Below are positions 22,201 through 33,318 of a DNA stretch of 64,000 nucleotides, piece after piece. The stretch covers positions 11,130,740-11,194,739 of the forward strand of contig NC_077245.1 in the NCBI RefSeq assembly GCF_947179165.1. The letters are read 5' to 3'. Under the pieces are notes generated by a model. It was not told the origin of the DNA. It ran no database searches and saw nothing but the letters and a program-made list of their open reading frames with translations. How positions within the stretch are numbered: position 1 is the stretch's first letter; each line of letters starts with the position of its first letter. The stretch comes from Solanum dulcamara. Its lineage: Eukaryota; Streptophyta; Magnoliopsida; Solanales; Solanaceae. The position numbers and the translations under genes were made by a program.

Positions 22201-24734
22201 ATTTTAAATTAATCCGGAAAAGAAAGAAACAGGTCGGTTCATGGGTCAGAATTTTCAATTAATTAATTAAATAAATAAATAATATTAATTAATTAAAAAA
22301 TTAAAGAAAATTTGGTCCAAAAAGATTATCAATTGACCAAATCCAAATCCGAAGCCGAGCCGAGCGAGCGACAACGGCGGCGGCGAGAGGGGAGACCCTC
22401 TTCTTGACCTTTTAGCAACATGAAGGAGTGCTTCTACTTTTAAGTAAGAGACTTTTTCTTTCCACCACCTATGTGGACAAGTGTTTATTTCATAAAGTGA
22501 GAGAGAACAAATCATTTTTCCCTCCACTTCTTTTCTCTCCATTTCCCATTCAACCTATCAATTAAATCCAACAAGCCGTAAACAACTAACCATCCTACTG
22601 TAAAAGTTGGATAGGTTTGATCTATACTCATTAGTCTAGAACCATCTAATAAGTTTATCGAGTTGTTCCAAATGTCTCTGTAAACCATTGATTCAAGGCC
22701 TAGTTGAATTACGGGTACTTTTCACTAGTCTTTATTTCCCTTCTCATCTTGAGATTTAAACTTGGAACTTCGAGGTGAATTTTAAACTCTTAAATCACTA
22801 AATAAACCTTTAATTTTATGTTTAGGAGGTTCAAAATATAGATATATATACATACAAAAAAAAAATTATAAAAATACGAACCCTCTGGATCCACCCATGC
22901 TCTTCTATATTGGAACCCTTTAGTGTGCTTGTCTCTTGAACCAGGGACAGAGCTATGTAGGGCCAAGAGGGTTCATCCAAACCCCCCTCCGACAAAAAAA
23001 TAGTATTTGAATCTTATGATAGTATTTAGTATGCTTGTCCCTTGAACTAGGGGCAGAGCCAGGTAGGGCCAAGAGAGTTTATCTAAGGTTCAAACCCCCC
23101 TTTGATAGAAAATTATACGATTTGTATATAGGTGATGGAACTCTTTTGAATTCTTCCTGTGTTTGCTTTTACGTATTTTGAAATTCCTTAGTGAAAATTC
23201 CAGCTCCACCACTGTGTTGAACTTGGTTTGATGTGGTTCTTGGTTCAGAATAAATAAATTTTTTCTTCTGCATTTAGCCATATAGCAATTCGGGACCTGC
23301 TATAACGAGTCAACTTCCAATTTCTTACATCTTGAATATAGTGGGATAGTTTGATGCAGACAAAAATGACAAAGGACATAGTTAAACATATGATGAATCA
23401 CAGAGAAAAAACTCCACCACTGTGTTGAACTTGGTTTGATGTGGTTCTTGGTTCAGAATAAATAAATTTTTTCTTCTGCATTTAGCCATATAGCAATTCG
23501 GGACCTGCTATAACGAGTCAACTTCCAATTTCTTACATCTTGAATATAGTGGGATAGTTTGATGCAGACAAAAATGACAAAGGACATAGTTAAACATATG
23601 ATGAATCACAGAGAAAAAAATAGTGATAATTTGTTTTCTTATCTCCTTAAAATTTCTTGTTTCGAAATACATTTTGTGACTTCTAGATTGGCTTTTTATA
23701 ACTAGAGACATCCTGCTACTTGTCTCTACCTGGTTTTATCTTTGATTATGGCTGTGATTTTATGATTTAGTTGATGCCCATTTGTTTTCTGCTTCTCTAT
23801 CTCAGCCGACATCCTACTGTCAAGTGGGCCCAGAGATCTGATAAGTTGTTTATCACAGTCGAGTTGCCGGATGCCAAGAATGTGAAGCTGAAACTGGAAC
23901 CAGAAGGAAAATTCTTCTTTTCTGCAACTGCACGAGCTGATAATGTACCATATGAAGTGGATCTCGATCTATTCGATAAAATCAAAGTTGATGTAAGTGA
24001 ATTTCCTTCAGTTCGCTTCATCTGCGAGAATCGATGTTAGTTTTACTGTTGAATGATCATTCAGGAGAGCAAAAGTAGTAGTACTTCTAGAAATATCATG
24101 TATCTAGTGAAGAAGGCAGAAGACAAATGGTGGAGCAGACTGATAAAGCAGGCAGGTTTACGTCCGGTGTTTTTGAAAGTTGACTGGGACAAATGGGTTG
24201 ATGAAGACGAAGAAGATGGCAAACGTAAGTATAATGTTACCAGCAATATCTTTAGTGTTGATATTAACCACTTGGTATATTTGCTAACCATGATGCTAAT
24301 ATTTCAGTTGGGCCGGATATGGATTTCGGTGACATGGACTTTTCGGTAAGCGGCTCTAGAGATGTTTAATTGGCAATGGTGTTTATTTGCGTCTATATTT
24401 ATGCTGAAGTTTTAACATTATCCCTTCTGTTATTCTCTCAGAAACTCAACATGGGAGAAGGTCCTAGCGATTTTGATGCTGATGTGCCTGAGGGTAAGTC
24501 TGCTTTGCTTCTGCGGCAACTGAGCAATTGCTGATATTCTCAGCTTCAAATGTCTGCTTTCAACTTGATCGGAAAGTTGTGATTTGCATCCTTGTCTAAT
24601 ATAAGTTTATCGTTTCTGCAGGAGACGATGATGGCAGTGACACTGAAGAAGTTGAGGAGGAAGAAGATTCTGCACATAGTGAACCTAAGGCAGCAGTGCC
24701 TCCAGGCGCCGAACCCAAAGCAAAAGCTTTATGA
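16295..24734 (+). CDS. HSP90 co-chaperone p23, six exons
   Basis: Coding exons by eye: 16295-16299, 23806-23992, 24065-24224, 24308-24345, 24442-24493 and 24622-24734; all introns are GT..AG and total 555 nt, 184 aa. The first exon supplies only ATGAG; joined to exon 2 it reads MSRHPTVKWAQ, the conserved start of plant p23. Residues 1 to ~110 form the CS (p23-like) beta-sandwich that binds the HSP90 N-domain. VDWDKWVDEDEED is the conserved end of the core. The C-terminus is acidic (GDDDGSDTEEVEEEED), as expected for the p23 tail. It lacks the long Gly-Met repeat tail of Arabidopsis p23-1. It stabilises the ATP-bound HSP90 complex in the cytosol and nucleus. AATAAA-type signals follow near 24790 and 24810. 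The 7.5-kb first intron contains a retrotransposon. Confidence 0.93.
17193..17663 (-). repeat. 3' LTR of the Copia element
   Basis: 471 bp, pairs with 22123-22573. Begins TGTTGG and ends CCAATA (decayed from CCAACA). It carries a roughly 19-bp extra segment near its left edge (tgttgg repeated), absent from the other LTR. Confidence 0.85.
17664..18277 (-). other. 3' non-coding internal region of the Copia element
   Basis: Lies between the RNase H remnant and the 3' LTR. No coding region is recognised. The polypurine-tract-like sequence is at its left edge. Confidence 0.5.
18278..21365 (-). pseudogene. Copia pol remnant (protease, integrase, RT, RNase H)
   Basis: Broken reading frames. About 21300-21360 encodes a CCHC knuckle (CYNCGKAGHKVPDC) after an in-frame stop. 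20926-21162 is protease/GAG-pre-integrase sequence. 20417-20614 (LIHTDICDM, FITFIDNCTRYYYVY), 20029-20289 and 19671-20096 are integrase and linker. 18876-19667 is the reverse transcriptase with KARLV, TAFLNGELEEEIYIEQPEGF, SLYGLKQ and the catalytic YVDDM. 18278-18712 is RNase H (IHCDSQAAI, DPLTKGLS). Frame breaks between pieces rule out a functional polyprotein. Confidence 0.9.
21366..22112 (-). pseudogene. Copia gag remnant with two adjacent stop codons
   Basis: Starts ATG at 22112 (MASETATTSVTVAATSR) and runs in one frame to a TAA at 21366. The only internal breaks are two consecutive stops, TGA TAG, after GANFKG and just before KMVFFWLTTFG at 21995. Family knowledge suggests Trp and Gln or Arg codons there. 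The rest is a UBN2-type gag (EAWTHANFLCKGYILSAL, DALEKKY). Confidence 0.85.
22123..22573 (-). repeat. 5' LTR of the Copia element
   Basis: 451 bp, starts TGTTGAG and ends CCAACA on the plus strand. Aligns by eye with 17193-17663 over its length, with scattered substitutions (roughly 90% identity, not computed). Confidence 0.85.
23204..23619. repeat. Perfect 208-bp tandem duplication
   Basis: Copy 1 starts at 23204 and copy 2 at 23412, both with ctccaccactgtgttgaac, and they run identically to agagaaaaaa. I found no mismatch by eye. Confidence 0.9.
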
Positions 24735-27120
24735 TTTTGTAACATTTGAACACTTATAACTGCTTGAGGTTTAGTGTAGAGAACGGAACAAAATAAAGTT
24801 GGGTCGAATGAATAAATGGATAGGGCTCTGGCTGAATATTTTATGTATCGTGAACGACTAGTTGTGGTTAGAGCTATAGAGCAGGAAATGTTTGATGATC
24901 AGTTCATGATATATCTGAAGGATCTCTAAGTGTTGGTGTGGTCCTTGAATTTTATAATCATGTACTCAGCTTGCATCATCAGTCTGAATTGTCCAACGTA
25001 ATCTGCTCTGTATCTTCTGAAGGATTGTGTTTCAAAACGAAAATCATTTGAAGTTGACTGGAAATTAGTCTCTGTTTTTGCTTGTTTCTTTTTCTCAAAT
25101 ACTCGTGAGAGTTTGAAAAGAAGAAAAAGCTTTGTTCTGGTATTAGTTTGGATGAATAAAAAGATATATAAATTCGAGCGCAAGTGGTTCACCTCCTACT
25201 ACATCTGTAGACTAAATAAACTTGGTGATTGCAAAAGGTTGTAGAAGAAGGGGTGACTACGATCTACTTGTACTTGGTAGGTTAGGCCTAACCTACTAAG
25301 TAAAATAAAATATCAAAACTTATAAAATAAACTACGAAAGCTTCCATCGCACCTTTTATTCTAAATCTTTGAATCAAGACCCTAACATAGAAAACAATGA
25401 GCAAGCGAAAAGATAGGCTAGGTGTAGTAGTCACTTCAGAGGAAGTTTCTCTAGAGAAGAGAGGATAGCCAGAATTGTATGAAATGACAGGAACTCGTCT
25501 TCCCAAACAAAGCACTTTGGCTCAGGAGCTACACTACAAAGCCTCAGCTTTGGGAATAAGAAGACACTCAGGAAAAAACTAACAAGAAAAATATATCTTA
25601 TGACAGGTGGGAAAACTGGTTTTGCATATTGGTCTGTGCGTTACGTACTTAAAACTTGGATAACTAATATAACGACTACTACAGATATAGAACTATGTAA
25701 TACTAGCTAGTGCAACTTCAGTTTGCACAATGACGTATGGAAATCTCTGTATCATTATAAAGAAAAAATTACTTTTGAAATAACAAAGCAAATCTTTGTA
25801 TCATCATATGACCTATCACAGTCTCTGCATTTTCATAGTACAAATTCACTTTTTTTTAACACTATAACAACACTTGCACCGAGTCCAACTAAACAACTAC
25901 TTGTAATAAAACACTGTCGATTGTCCACTTCTTTTTTCGGATGAAGTTTTTCCATTTCTCACCCCTTCTTTTGCTCCTTTCTCCTTGATCTTTTCAGTAA
26001 ATCATTGGTACTTGCTTTAGTAGGCCTAGGTCCTTTTTCCCAGAAATAGGGGGTGGTTTTCATGTAGGCGCAAGTCACGTGCTCAAACCTTGGAGTAGAC
26101 AAGCCTAGTATTTAAGTAGAGAAAGGTTGATGCATAAGCCAGAAAAAGATCTCAAACATAAAAAAGCTCTTTCAAGATCAATTGGCACTGAAACTCACAC
26201 TGACTTAGTTGCAACAAGGGAAGAATGTGGGAGACTCTATCTTTTCAGTGTTCCGTCTGCAAATTGGAACTGATGGGGAAAAGTGAGAAGAGGTAAGAGA
26301 ACAAAGATAGAAGTACAAACATCATTAGCCAAAGGCTTCTAATAATCACCATGGAACACGGGTAGACACAGTTCCATCAGAAAGTATATAGGTCATCCAA
26401 CGATCTCCAAAATAATTGTTGGTATACAGGAGACCCCAACTAATAGCCATCTCATTCTAATCCAAGAGAACAAGAAATATTCCATGCAATTCACTAAAAC
26501 CTAGAATGAAATTTATGAGTAAAGTTCCCAAGTGCAATGAGATCCCTTCTTTCATCACCTATAAATGAAGATGTATTCTCACAGAATGCTCTTGTTTTAT
26601 TAGTACATATGATCCGAAAGATGGTCAAGGGTCAAGGATATCAAAACCAAAAACAGTACCTTCTATAGGGAAACTTTCTTTGCAAATAAGGAACTAGGAG
26701 AACTGAATATCAGCTAAAAACATACAAATATCTGAACATAGTGATGAGAATGAACAGATAGAGAGAGGCAGGTGGTTCTGGCTAAACATACCTAGTGGTC
26801 CAATATCTCCTTTGCAACTTTTTTCAGCTCCATGACAGGTAGCTACAGGCGTGGAGTAGACACTGGAGCCATGAATAATTTTCAATTTCCATGCATGTCG
26901 GAGTATCAATTCCGGCTCAAAGAGCTAGCTACTCAAGACTGACAAGGAGCAGAAAATCACATCTGGAGTGCCAATCAGAACACAATTTCCTGATCTTTTA
27001 AATTTTATCAGCAGGGCAGCAGGGGTCAGTTAGGCATGTAAATAAAGGAAAGAGGATATGGAAATAACATGCATGGTCATTCCTTCAATCAGAGGGAATA
27101 TTTTTTGATACCTGAAAGAA
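24735..27120. other. Non-coding region between p23 and a convergent PPR gene
   Basis: Contains the p23 3' UTR and, at its right, 3' sequence of the minus-strand PPR gene. Open frames are short and unrecognised. A long perfect palindrome lies at 25277-25296. Confidence 0.55.
25277..25296. repeat. 20-bp perfect palindrome
   Basis: GTAGGTTAGGCCTAACCTAC has no spacer and extends to 28 bp (25273-25300) with one mismatched pair. Confidence 0.9.
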
Positions 27121-29259
27121 TTAATCCAGGCCAACCCACTTCCTAAAGTGCCTAACATGCTCAATCCTCTGAATTTGTCCGTCATTCTTAGCGTCAGATA
27201 CTTTTATCCTTAGGTAAAGACCCTTGTGATATTTCAAGAACTCACGTCTATACATCCACTTGTCCAAATACATGCCATTATCTTTCATCAAACCAATAGT
27301 CTCCATCACCCTATGAAAATAACCGCCTCGAAGAAAATTCAACAGCAAGAACTCGTATAAATTCCTGGTATTCAAGTCTTTACAACTTCCCATGTTCCTT
27401 TTAATATCTCCCCACAAGATTGTAATTTCACGATACATACCTAAAGAAGAATACCCATTAAGCAGATTCATGAAAGTTGACACTGTAGGATGGATCTTCA
27501 TTGCCTGCATTTTTCGATAAGCCCTTACGGCATCTTCAACCATGTGAGCCTTCATAAAAAAGTAGATAGAAAAATTTAAATCATACATCATAAAATAAGC
27601 CTCATTTTCTTCTGCTCTCATTTCTTCAGCAATATGGTAAGCCAGCTCCCCTTTCGCCAGAGAGCCTAATTCTTTCAGCTTATTCTTTCTTTCATTTTCC
27701 AGTTCACACACAGATGCAGGAGCTAACAATGGATCAGATGCATTTATGACCACACCTGATTTTCTTAATTGCTTTAGTAGTGCCTCTGCCTCCCTTAGCT
27801 TATTTTTGTTGCAATATGCAGTCAGCAGAGATATGTATGAATTAGTGTCCAGCGGATTTCCTTCAGAATCCAAATCATCCAAAATATCATGAGCAGTTTC
27901 AAACCAACCCATGCAAATGCAAGCAGCAACCACAACAGAGCACATTCTACTAGATTCAACTGAGCCCTTCTTCTGGATACTACAGAGAAGCTTTGACAGC
28001 TCATTAATTCTCCCACCCCTCTTGTACTGTATAATAAGCCTGGCCAATGCTCTGTTGCTAAGGACAAGTTTCCCATTCTTATACATAACAAGCACCTGAT
28101 TCCGTCCCACATTGAAAACAGAATCCCTTGATATTAAATGAGGAAAAAGTCGTAATTTCAATCCTGTTCTCAGATTATCAGAGCCAATAGCAACAAGGCA
28201 CGGTTTAGGTGGTTGTGTTTCATCTCCGTGCTCGTGATGGGACACTTGAAATCCATAAATATCTTGTACAAGATCAGAAGCAGCATCAATATCATTAAAC
28301 TTGAAATGTAAACTCAGGAGACTTTCATAGAATTGCTGATAGTGGGAAACCAATGGAGCTGAAACCTGATCTATATGTTTCTTAAATTTCTTTAATTCAT
28401 CCCGCATACCATTCATCTCATGGATCAAGGAAATAATTGAAATACTATGAGCATCAGCTGCAACTCCAACTTGGGCCATTAACTCGATAATCTGATGGCC
28501 TTTACTGGATGATCCAAATCTTGCACAAGCATCAAGAACAAGATTAAAAAGAAGTGTATTATGTTTATTTAACTCAGTGCAAGTGGATTTCTTTGTGGCT
28601 AATTGTTGAGAGCTGCCATACATCTCAATCAAAATGTTTGATGACACAATCATTCCAGTATCAGTCTTCACCATGTGAAATATTATCATCCCTAGCATGT
28701 CAATAGGTGGGAGATTTCCTTTGTCCAACATCAGTCTGAGAATTGATGATGCTTGAACGGGCATTTGAGCTCTAGCCAACGATAGGCAGAGCTTGGTCAT
28801 TAACTCTGTGCGTAGCAACTCCCTTTTCTCTTTCAAAATAGATCCTGCCATATTGCATGCCTTTTTAAGCCATCCAGGATCAGATGAGTACGACAACTCA
28901 GTGAGAAGCTTATCTACAAGTAAGGGGTCAGGAAAACCGTAAAGACGTTTGAAATCCTTGTAGGTTTCCCAAGCCTCTTCCAAGTTGTGATTCCTCAATG
29001 CACTTTCAAGCTTTCCCAGCAAAACAATGTCAGATGACACACCCCAAGATAATGTCTCTGGCTCTCTACTGGAACAGAACTGTCGAGAAAACATCACACC
29101 TCCTGGTTTATAGTTTTCATATGAAATTGAGGAATCTGTGGACACACATGTGCTATTGCAGGTCAATCTGATGGCATTTGAAGCGACAGCAAGAATAGAA
29201 GAGTAGCTTTTTCTGAAGACAAAGCAAACTGCGATAGCTTTTCTTAAGGAGCATGCCAT
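27121..29259 (-). CDS. Pentatricopeptide repeat protein, P class, probably organellar
   Basis: 712-aa intronless frame ending HVRHFRKWVGLD. The N-terminus (MACSLRKAIAVCFVFRKSYSS) is basic, Ser-rich and free of acidic residues, like a mitochondrial or plastid transit peptide. PPR-type helix pairs are spread through the protein: HNTLLFNLVLDACARFGSSS, LDTNSYISLLTAYCNKNKLR and HPTVSTFMNLLNGYSSLGMY. There is no E or DYW tail, so this is a P-class protein of the kind that binds organelle transcripts for stability, splicing or translation rather than editing. From memory it resembles Arabidopsis At4g17616; this is unverified. Confidence 0.88.
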   Translation of the reverse strand: MACSLRKAIAVCFVFRKSYSSILAVASNAIRLTCNSTCVSTDSSISYENYKPGGVMFSRQFCSSREPETLSWGVSSDIVLLGKLESALRNHNLEEAWETYKDFKRLYGFPDPLLVDKLLTELSYSSDPGWLKKACNMAGSILKEKRELLRTELMTKLCLSLARAQMPVQASSILRLMLDKGNLPPIDMLGMIIFHMVKTDTGMIVSSNILIEMYGSSQQLATKKSTCTELNKHNTLLFNLVLDACARFGSSSKGHQIIELMAQVGVAADAHSISIISLIHEMNGMRDELKKFKKHIDQVSAPLVSHYQQFYESLLSLHFKFNDIDAASDLVQDIYGFQVSHHEHGDETQPPKPCLVAIGSDNLRTGLKLRLFPHLISRDSVFNVGRNQVLVMYKNGKLVLSNRALARLIIQYKRGGRINELSKLLCSIQKKGSVESSRMCSVVVAACICMGWFETAHDILDDLDSEGNPLDTNSYISLLTAYCNKNKLREAEALLKQLRKSGVVINASDPLLAPASVCELENERKNKLKELGSLAKGELAYHIAEEMRAEENEAYFMMYDLNFSIYFFMKAHMVEDAVRAYRKMQAMKIHPTVSTFMNLLNGYSSLGMYREITILWGDIKRNMGSCKDLNTRNLYEFLLLNFLRGGYFHRVMETIGLMKDNGMYLDKWMYRREFLKYHKGLYLRIKVSDAKNDGQIQRIEHVRHFRKWVGLD

Positions 29260-30039
29260 AAAGATAACACTATCCAGAAAACCACGAGTAATACTATTAT
29301 GACATTATATCCTGGAAATAATAGAACATTATACTAAAATCTGCACAAACCCACCCATAAATGCCAAAGAATGAGGAAGGAAAAATAGTGCAATAGCCTC
29401 AAAACTAAATTCACCACTAAACTATATGACAAACCAATTGCTTAAAACTTTTGGAGAGTCTGAGCAATATAGCTTAAAACTATATAACAAGCAGCGAAAA
29501 TGCTTTTCTTACTATTTCGGAAAATTGACTGATATGGAAAGCAAATAATTATGTAAAAAAATAATGAAAGAGAACAATTACAAATGCATTGCAGCACAGT
29601 TCACAATTAGTATTTCAAAACAAGAAATTATTGGTTTAGGGTTTACAGAAAAGAGAGTGCAACAAGGAAACTAACAGCTCTAAGTTCGCTTCGAACGGAG
29701 GTTGGCCGTAGAAACAGCGGTTGTTCGGAAATTGGATTCCGGTTGTGTTTTTCTACTTTGCTGGACGGGCCAGGTGCACAAATAGCCATTGCCGGCTATA
29801 AGTTAAGCTATCTCTACTTTCTTCTATCTTCAAACCGGATGTTTTCGGGCCTAAAAACAATGGGCTGCATTAACTGGAAATTATTTGCTTCAACTATAAC
29901 AAGAATAGTGTTACGAGTCTATATTACAAAAATTTCTTAAATGTGGTGGAATTCAGATACAACCCAAAAATATCTTGATAATATCGCGTCTAAATTTTGG
30001 ATACATCCTTCAACGTTCCGATATATCACGTCTCTGTTT

Positions 30040-30195
30040 CGAATACATCACTCAGCGTTCCAGTACATCACATATGTCCCAATACATCACGTAAAGTTAT
30101 GTATCATATCGATATATCACGTAAAGTGATGTATCATATCGATACATCACGTAAAGTAATATATTCGACAGATACATCGCGTAAAATGATGTATT
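30040..30195. repeat. Short tandem repeats containing TACATCACGTAAAGT
   Basis: The phrase (g)atacatcacgtaaagt recurs about five times, alternating with its near-inverse gatgtatcatatc, with a spacing near 30 bp. Adjacent units can pair into hairpins. Confidence 0.75.
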
Positions 30196-30777
30196 TGAGA
30201 ATAGGAGAATAATAAATTTTGTATATTTTTTTTCAAATGGTAGAAAATTTTAAAAAATATGGTAAAATAAGTTGTATATTTAGATAATTTTTTCTATAAT
30301 GTAAGTTCTTTCTTTTTCTTTTTCTTTTTCTCTTTTTTGAAATTTCATAAACAACTAATTAAGACTAGAAAAATACTCAGGCTCCTTAGCTAATATTTTT
30401 CTAATTATAAATCGTAGTTACAATTTGATTAGCCACCAAATTTAGTAATTGTATTTTTTGCATATTTTTAATCAGGCTCCTTGATTGACGCGGCAAATTC
30501 AATTTTTAAATAAAAAGAATCCCACAAGTCATGCACAATATATTTCATTATACTTTCTAATCAAAATGAACTCGTCAAGCTCCGAACTTCTTGATTCTTT
30601 ACTAGAATTTCATCAATTGAAAAAATTGCTTGATTTCTTCGTCCAAAATATAATAATAGGTATTTTTCAATTAACAACGAATAATTCAATTAAATTTTGC
30701 TTTAGTTTCAAATCATGATCTCTCAAATTTGATTTCTAACATTTAGTTTCTAACATTGTAATCTAACAAATTTATTG

Positions 30778-31398
30778 TTTAATGCTTCTCGACATTTCGA
30801 TTTGTATTTATGAAATTAGATTGAATTGTAATTGCATCAATAATATTTTTTGATCTACTGGTTAATTTTCTCTACGTAGCAATTGAGTTTTTTCCGAACA
30901 TAAAGATTTGTATTTTTTATGTATTGGATCTGGAGATTCAACAAATTTGCTGATTTCAAGGTTAAATTATGCTTGTGGTGTAATTTGTATTTGTATCTTT
31001 TGAAATTTTTGATACATTTCCTATTTAATTTGAATTTTCTGCATATATGATGATTTGCATAAATATAAAATATACAAATACACATGGGTTAGAGTATGTA
31101 GAAACATACAAATCAAATGTATACAAAAATTATTAACAGATAAAATCGTATAAGATATACAAATGAGAAATGCTAGACAATTATTGTATATATACAACTG
31201 ATGCATATACACAAACAAGTAATTGTATATAATTACTGAAAATATATAAATAAAACTTAAATTTTCATATATGGGTTAAAAATACAACAATATATAAATC
31301 AAATGTACATAAATAACATTTATAGATAGGTCTCGGACTCTAATCCAAACATTCAATCTAATTTCATAAATACAAATCAAAATGTCGAGAAGCATTAA
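30778..31398. repeat. Inverted repeat with arms of about 46 bp, 530 bp apart
   Basis: The left arm at about 30778-30825 (ttaatgcttctcgacatttc...) is the reverse complement, with one or two mismatches, of the right arm at about 31353-31398 (...gaaatgtcgagaagcattaa-like). The interior is AT-rich and non-coding. It could be a foldback or TIR element, but no clear target duplication is seen. Confidence 0.7.
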
Positions 31399-32778
31399 CC
31401 AATGTGCCATCTTGATATAATCCAAACAGTAAAAATTTTGTGTCATCTCGATTTAATGTGTGTCTCTTTTTTCAATATTTGTCTTCTGCTTTTTTAAACA
31501 CTTTATTTGATTCAAGTCTCGGACTCTAATTTCTCTTGGCTTGACGAGCCTATATATTTTCTTATCTCCATTTTTTATCCTTAGTTCACCATATAAGCAT
31601 TCAAAAACTGTTGTTTAAGCTATCTGTCGTAATCAATAACTTCGCTAATTTATACTTCTTCCTATTAGACATTTCTTTATTTAGAAAATTTTAAATTGTC
31701 AATCAATTTTGAATGCTATGAAGGGTATATTTTTTTATTTTATTTTATTTTATTTTTATTTTTATTTTTTGGGAAGGGACCCTATACGAGGCTCCCACCT
31801 CTCGTGCACAGTCAGGGGTTGAGCAGCACCCAAGCCTTATCATACATAAAATATAAAGATACAAGAAGGGGAACATAACATTACCTCCGAACTTAAGGTG
31901 GTTCATAAGTCTGCAGACCTACTAAGGTCGGCTAACTCATCCCCGATACTAGAAAGTTCTTCCTAAATACTAGAAAAGCAGTAAACCTATGAGAGGACTC
32001 CTCTTGATACAATGCGACTAGGAAAAATCATAAATGAGGGAGACTCTCCCCTTCCATGTGACTACAAGAAAGAAACCTACACTAGTCCTATTCAAATAAG
32101 CTACATTTTATACATAGCTAATTGAAGAAGATCAAGTATACGAAACTTCTAATTTCTATGGATCGAGATTGTTCTTTTCATCTTTGTTCTTCCCAGTCTT
32201 GTCATACCGATTTTGTCCAAGTATCTTTTAGTAGTTATTGAGAATACTCCAAGATTAGCTAAATTTTGTGGATGGTTATGTAGCTGATCTTATAATTGCA
32301 TCTCTGTAGTGTTGTTGAAGTTCTGCAAGCTGTTGTATCTTGTTTTCGGATGCTTCAGCTATGTATTGTACCTCTTATCAGCTGGAAAATTAGAGGCAAC
32401 ATAGAGAAATTGTTGCTGAAGACAGCATCCTTCACATTAGAGGCAACATGGAGGAATTGCAGTTTTGCAATTCCCTGCTACAACTCTGTTTTGCTGCTCC
32501 TTTATGTTGTATCTGCACAAAGGAGTTAAACCAGAATAGAAGTCCAATTGTTGACTCCTGTGTTGCAGTCCTGTAGTACCTGCACAGTAAGCCATAGACA
32601 AAACACCTAATCTAGTTTTACTTCTAATGGTAAGATGATTAATCTATAGAAGCAATACACGAGGGAGACTCTCCTTTTTACAATATTCCTAACAGTGGAG
32701 ACTTTAAAATAGATATATCTATGAATTAGAGACATCCAAACTACAATATAAGTTAGGAACATTAGAGATAAGAAATGT

Positions 32779-33318
32779 TCAAGGAGGTTGTTTGATCCTT
32801 TTTAATCTTCTTCTCCTGAAGCTTGCCATTCCTATCTTGTCTAGCTTTATGTAGCCCTTGGTTTCTTGTGGAAGTTGTTGAAGGTTGTAGAAGTGCTGTG
32901 TATTATCAAGTTTATGGCTATACTTAGTTAATGTATCAGCTGGAAAATTTGATTCTCGAAAAACATGTTTGCATTGGAAGAATTCTAGCATTTGGACCAG
33001 TTGTTGGAGTTCCTTAACGTAGTTTTGAAAGCTCCAGGGTGGTTTGATGTCCAGATTCAGCCACTTGATCACAAGTTCAGAATCTACTTCCAATATTACT
33101 CTATTATAACCATGTTGAAGGCACCAATTAATGCCAAAACTGGCTGTCTGCACTTCAGCTTGATTATTGGTTCCAACTCCCAAAGGAGAGGCAAAAGCAT
33201 ATATCAGATTACCCTTATGATCCCTTACTATGCCTCCTGCTCCTATTTTTCCTGGGTTGCCTATGGCACTCCCATCTGTTAAGTTTAACAATGTTAGGGG
33301 GGGAGGGGGTTGAGCCAT
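32779..33318 (-). pseudogene. LINE RNase H-like (RVT_3) domain remnant
   Basis: LTDGSAIGNPGKIGAGGIVR, NNQAEVQTASFGINWCLQHG, VILEVDSELVIKWL and HVFRESNFPADTLTKYSHKL match plant LINE-type RNase H, with the catalytic Asp-Glu-Asp pattern present. The frame overlaps the upstream zf-RVT frame at a C/G run (about 33296-33310), indicating a frameshift. Confidence 0.85.

Larger units (their letters stand above)
17193..22573 (-). mobile_element. Degenerate Ty1/Copia LTR retrotransposon (Tnt1-like) in p23 intron 1
   Basis: A 5.4-kb element with two LTRs around gag-pol remnants on the minus strand, so antisense to p23. Order on the minus strand is gag, CCHC zinc knuckle, protease, integrase, reverse transcriptase, RNase H, the Copia order. 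Several stops and frameshifts make it defective. No matching 5-bp target duplication is seen (gtatc on the left, agccg on the right), and no tRNA-Met primer binding site follows the 5' LTR: gag starts about 10 bp after it. A purine-rich GTGGGAAT sits at the polypurine-tract position next to the 3' LTR. Confidence 0.9.
16300..23805 (+). other. 7.5-kb first intron of p23 carrying an antisense Copia element
   Basis: Donor gtatgt at 16300; acceptor ctcag ends at 23805. Contents in order: AT-rich sequence with solanaceous dispersed-repeat phrases (16430-16620), unknown sequence to 17192, the Copia element (17193-22573), dispersed-repeat fragments with 'gggcagagccaggtagggcc' (about 22945-23215) and a 208-bp tandem duplication (23204-23619). 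Confidence 0.85.
29260..31728. other. AT-rich intergenic region with short repeats
   Basis: Holds the PPR promoter at the left (a C/G-richer block at 29640-29760 may be its 5' UTR). Then come a GATACATCACGTAAAG repeat block and a widely spaced inverted repeat. No gene is recognised. Confidence 0.55.

Noticed and set aside
21859..22262. Plus-strand frames over the Copia gag and LTR
   Set aside because: Antisense to gag and without domain similarity.
17193..22573. Integrated plant pararetrovirus
   Set aside because: Gene order (integrase before RT), the YVDDM motif and LTRs identify a Copia retrotransposon; no movement protein or coat protein is seen.
25288..25515. Minus-strand 75-codon frame between p23 and the PPR gene
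   Set aside because: Hydrophobic but with no family resemblance, and it overlaps the palindrome.
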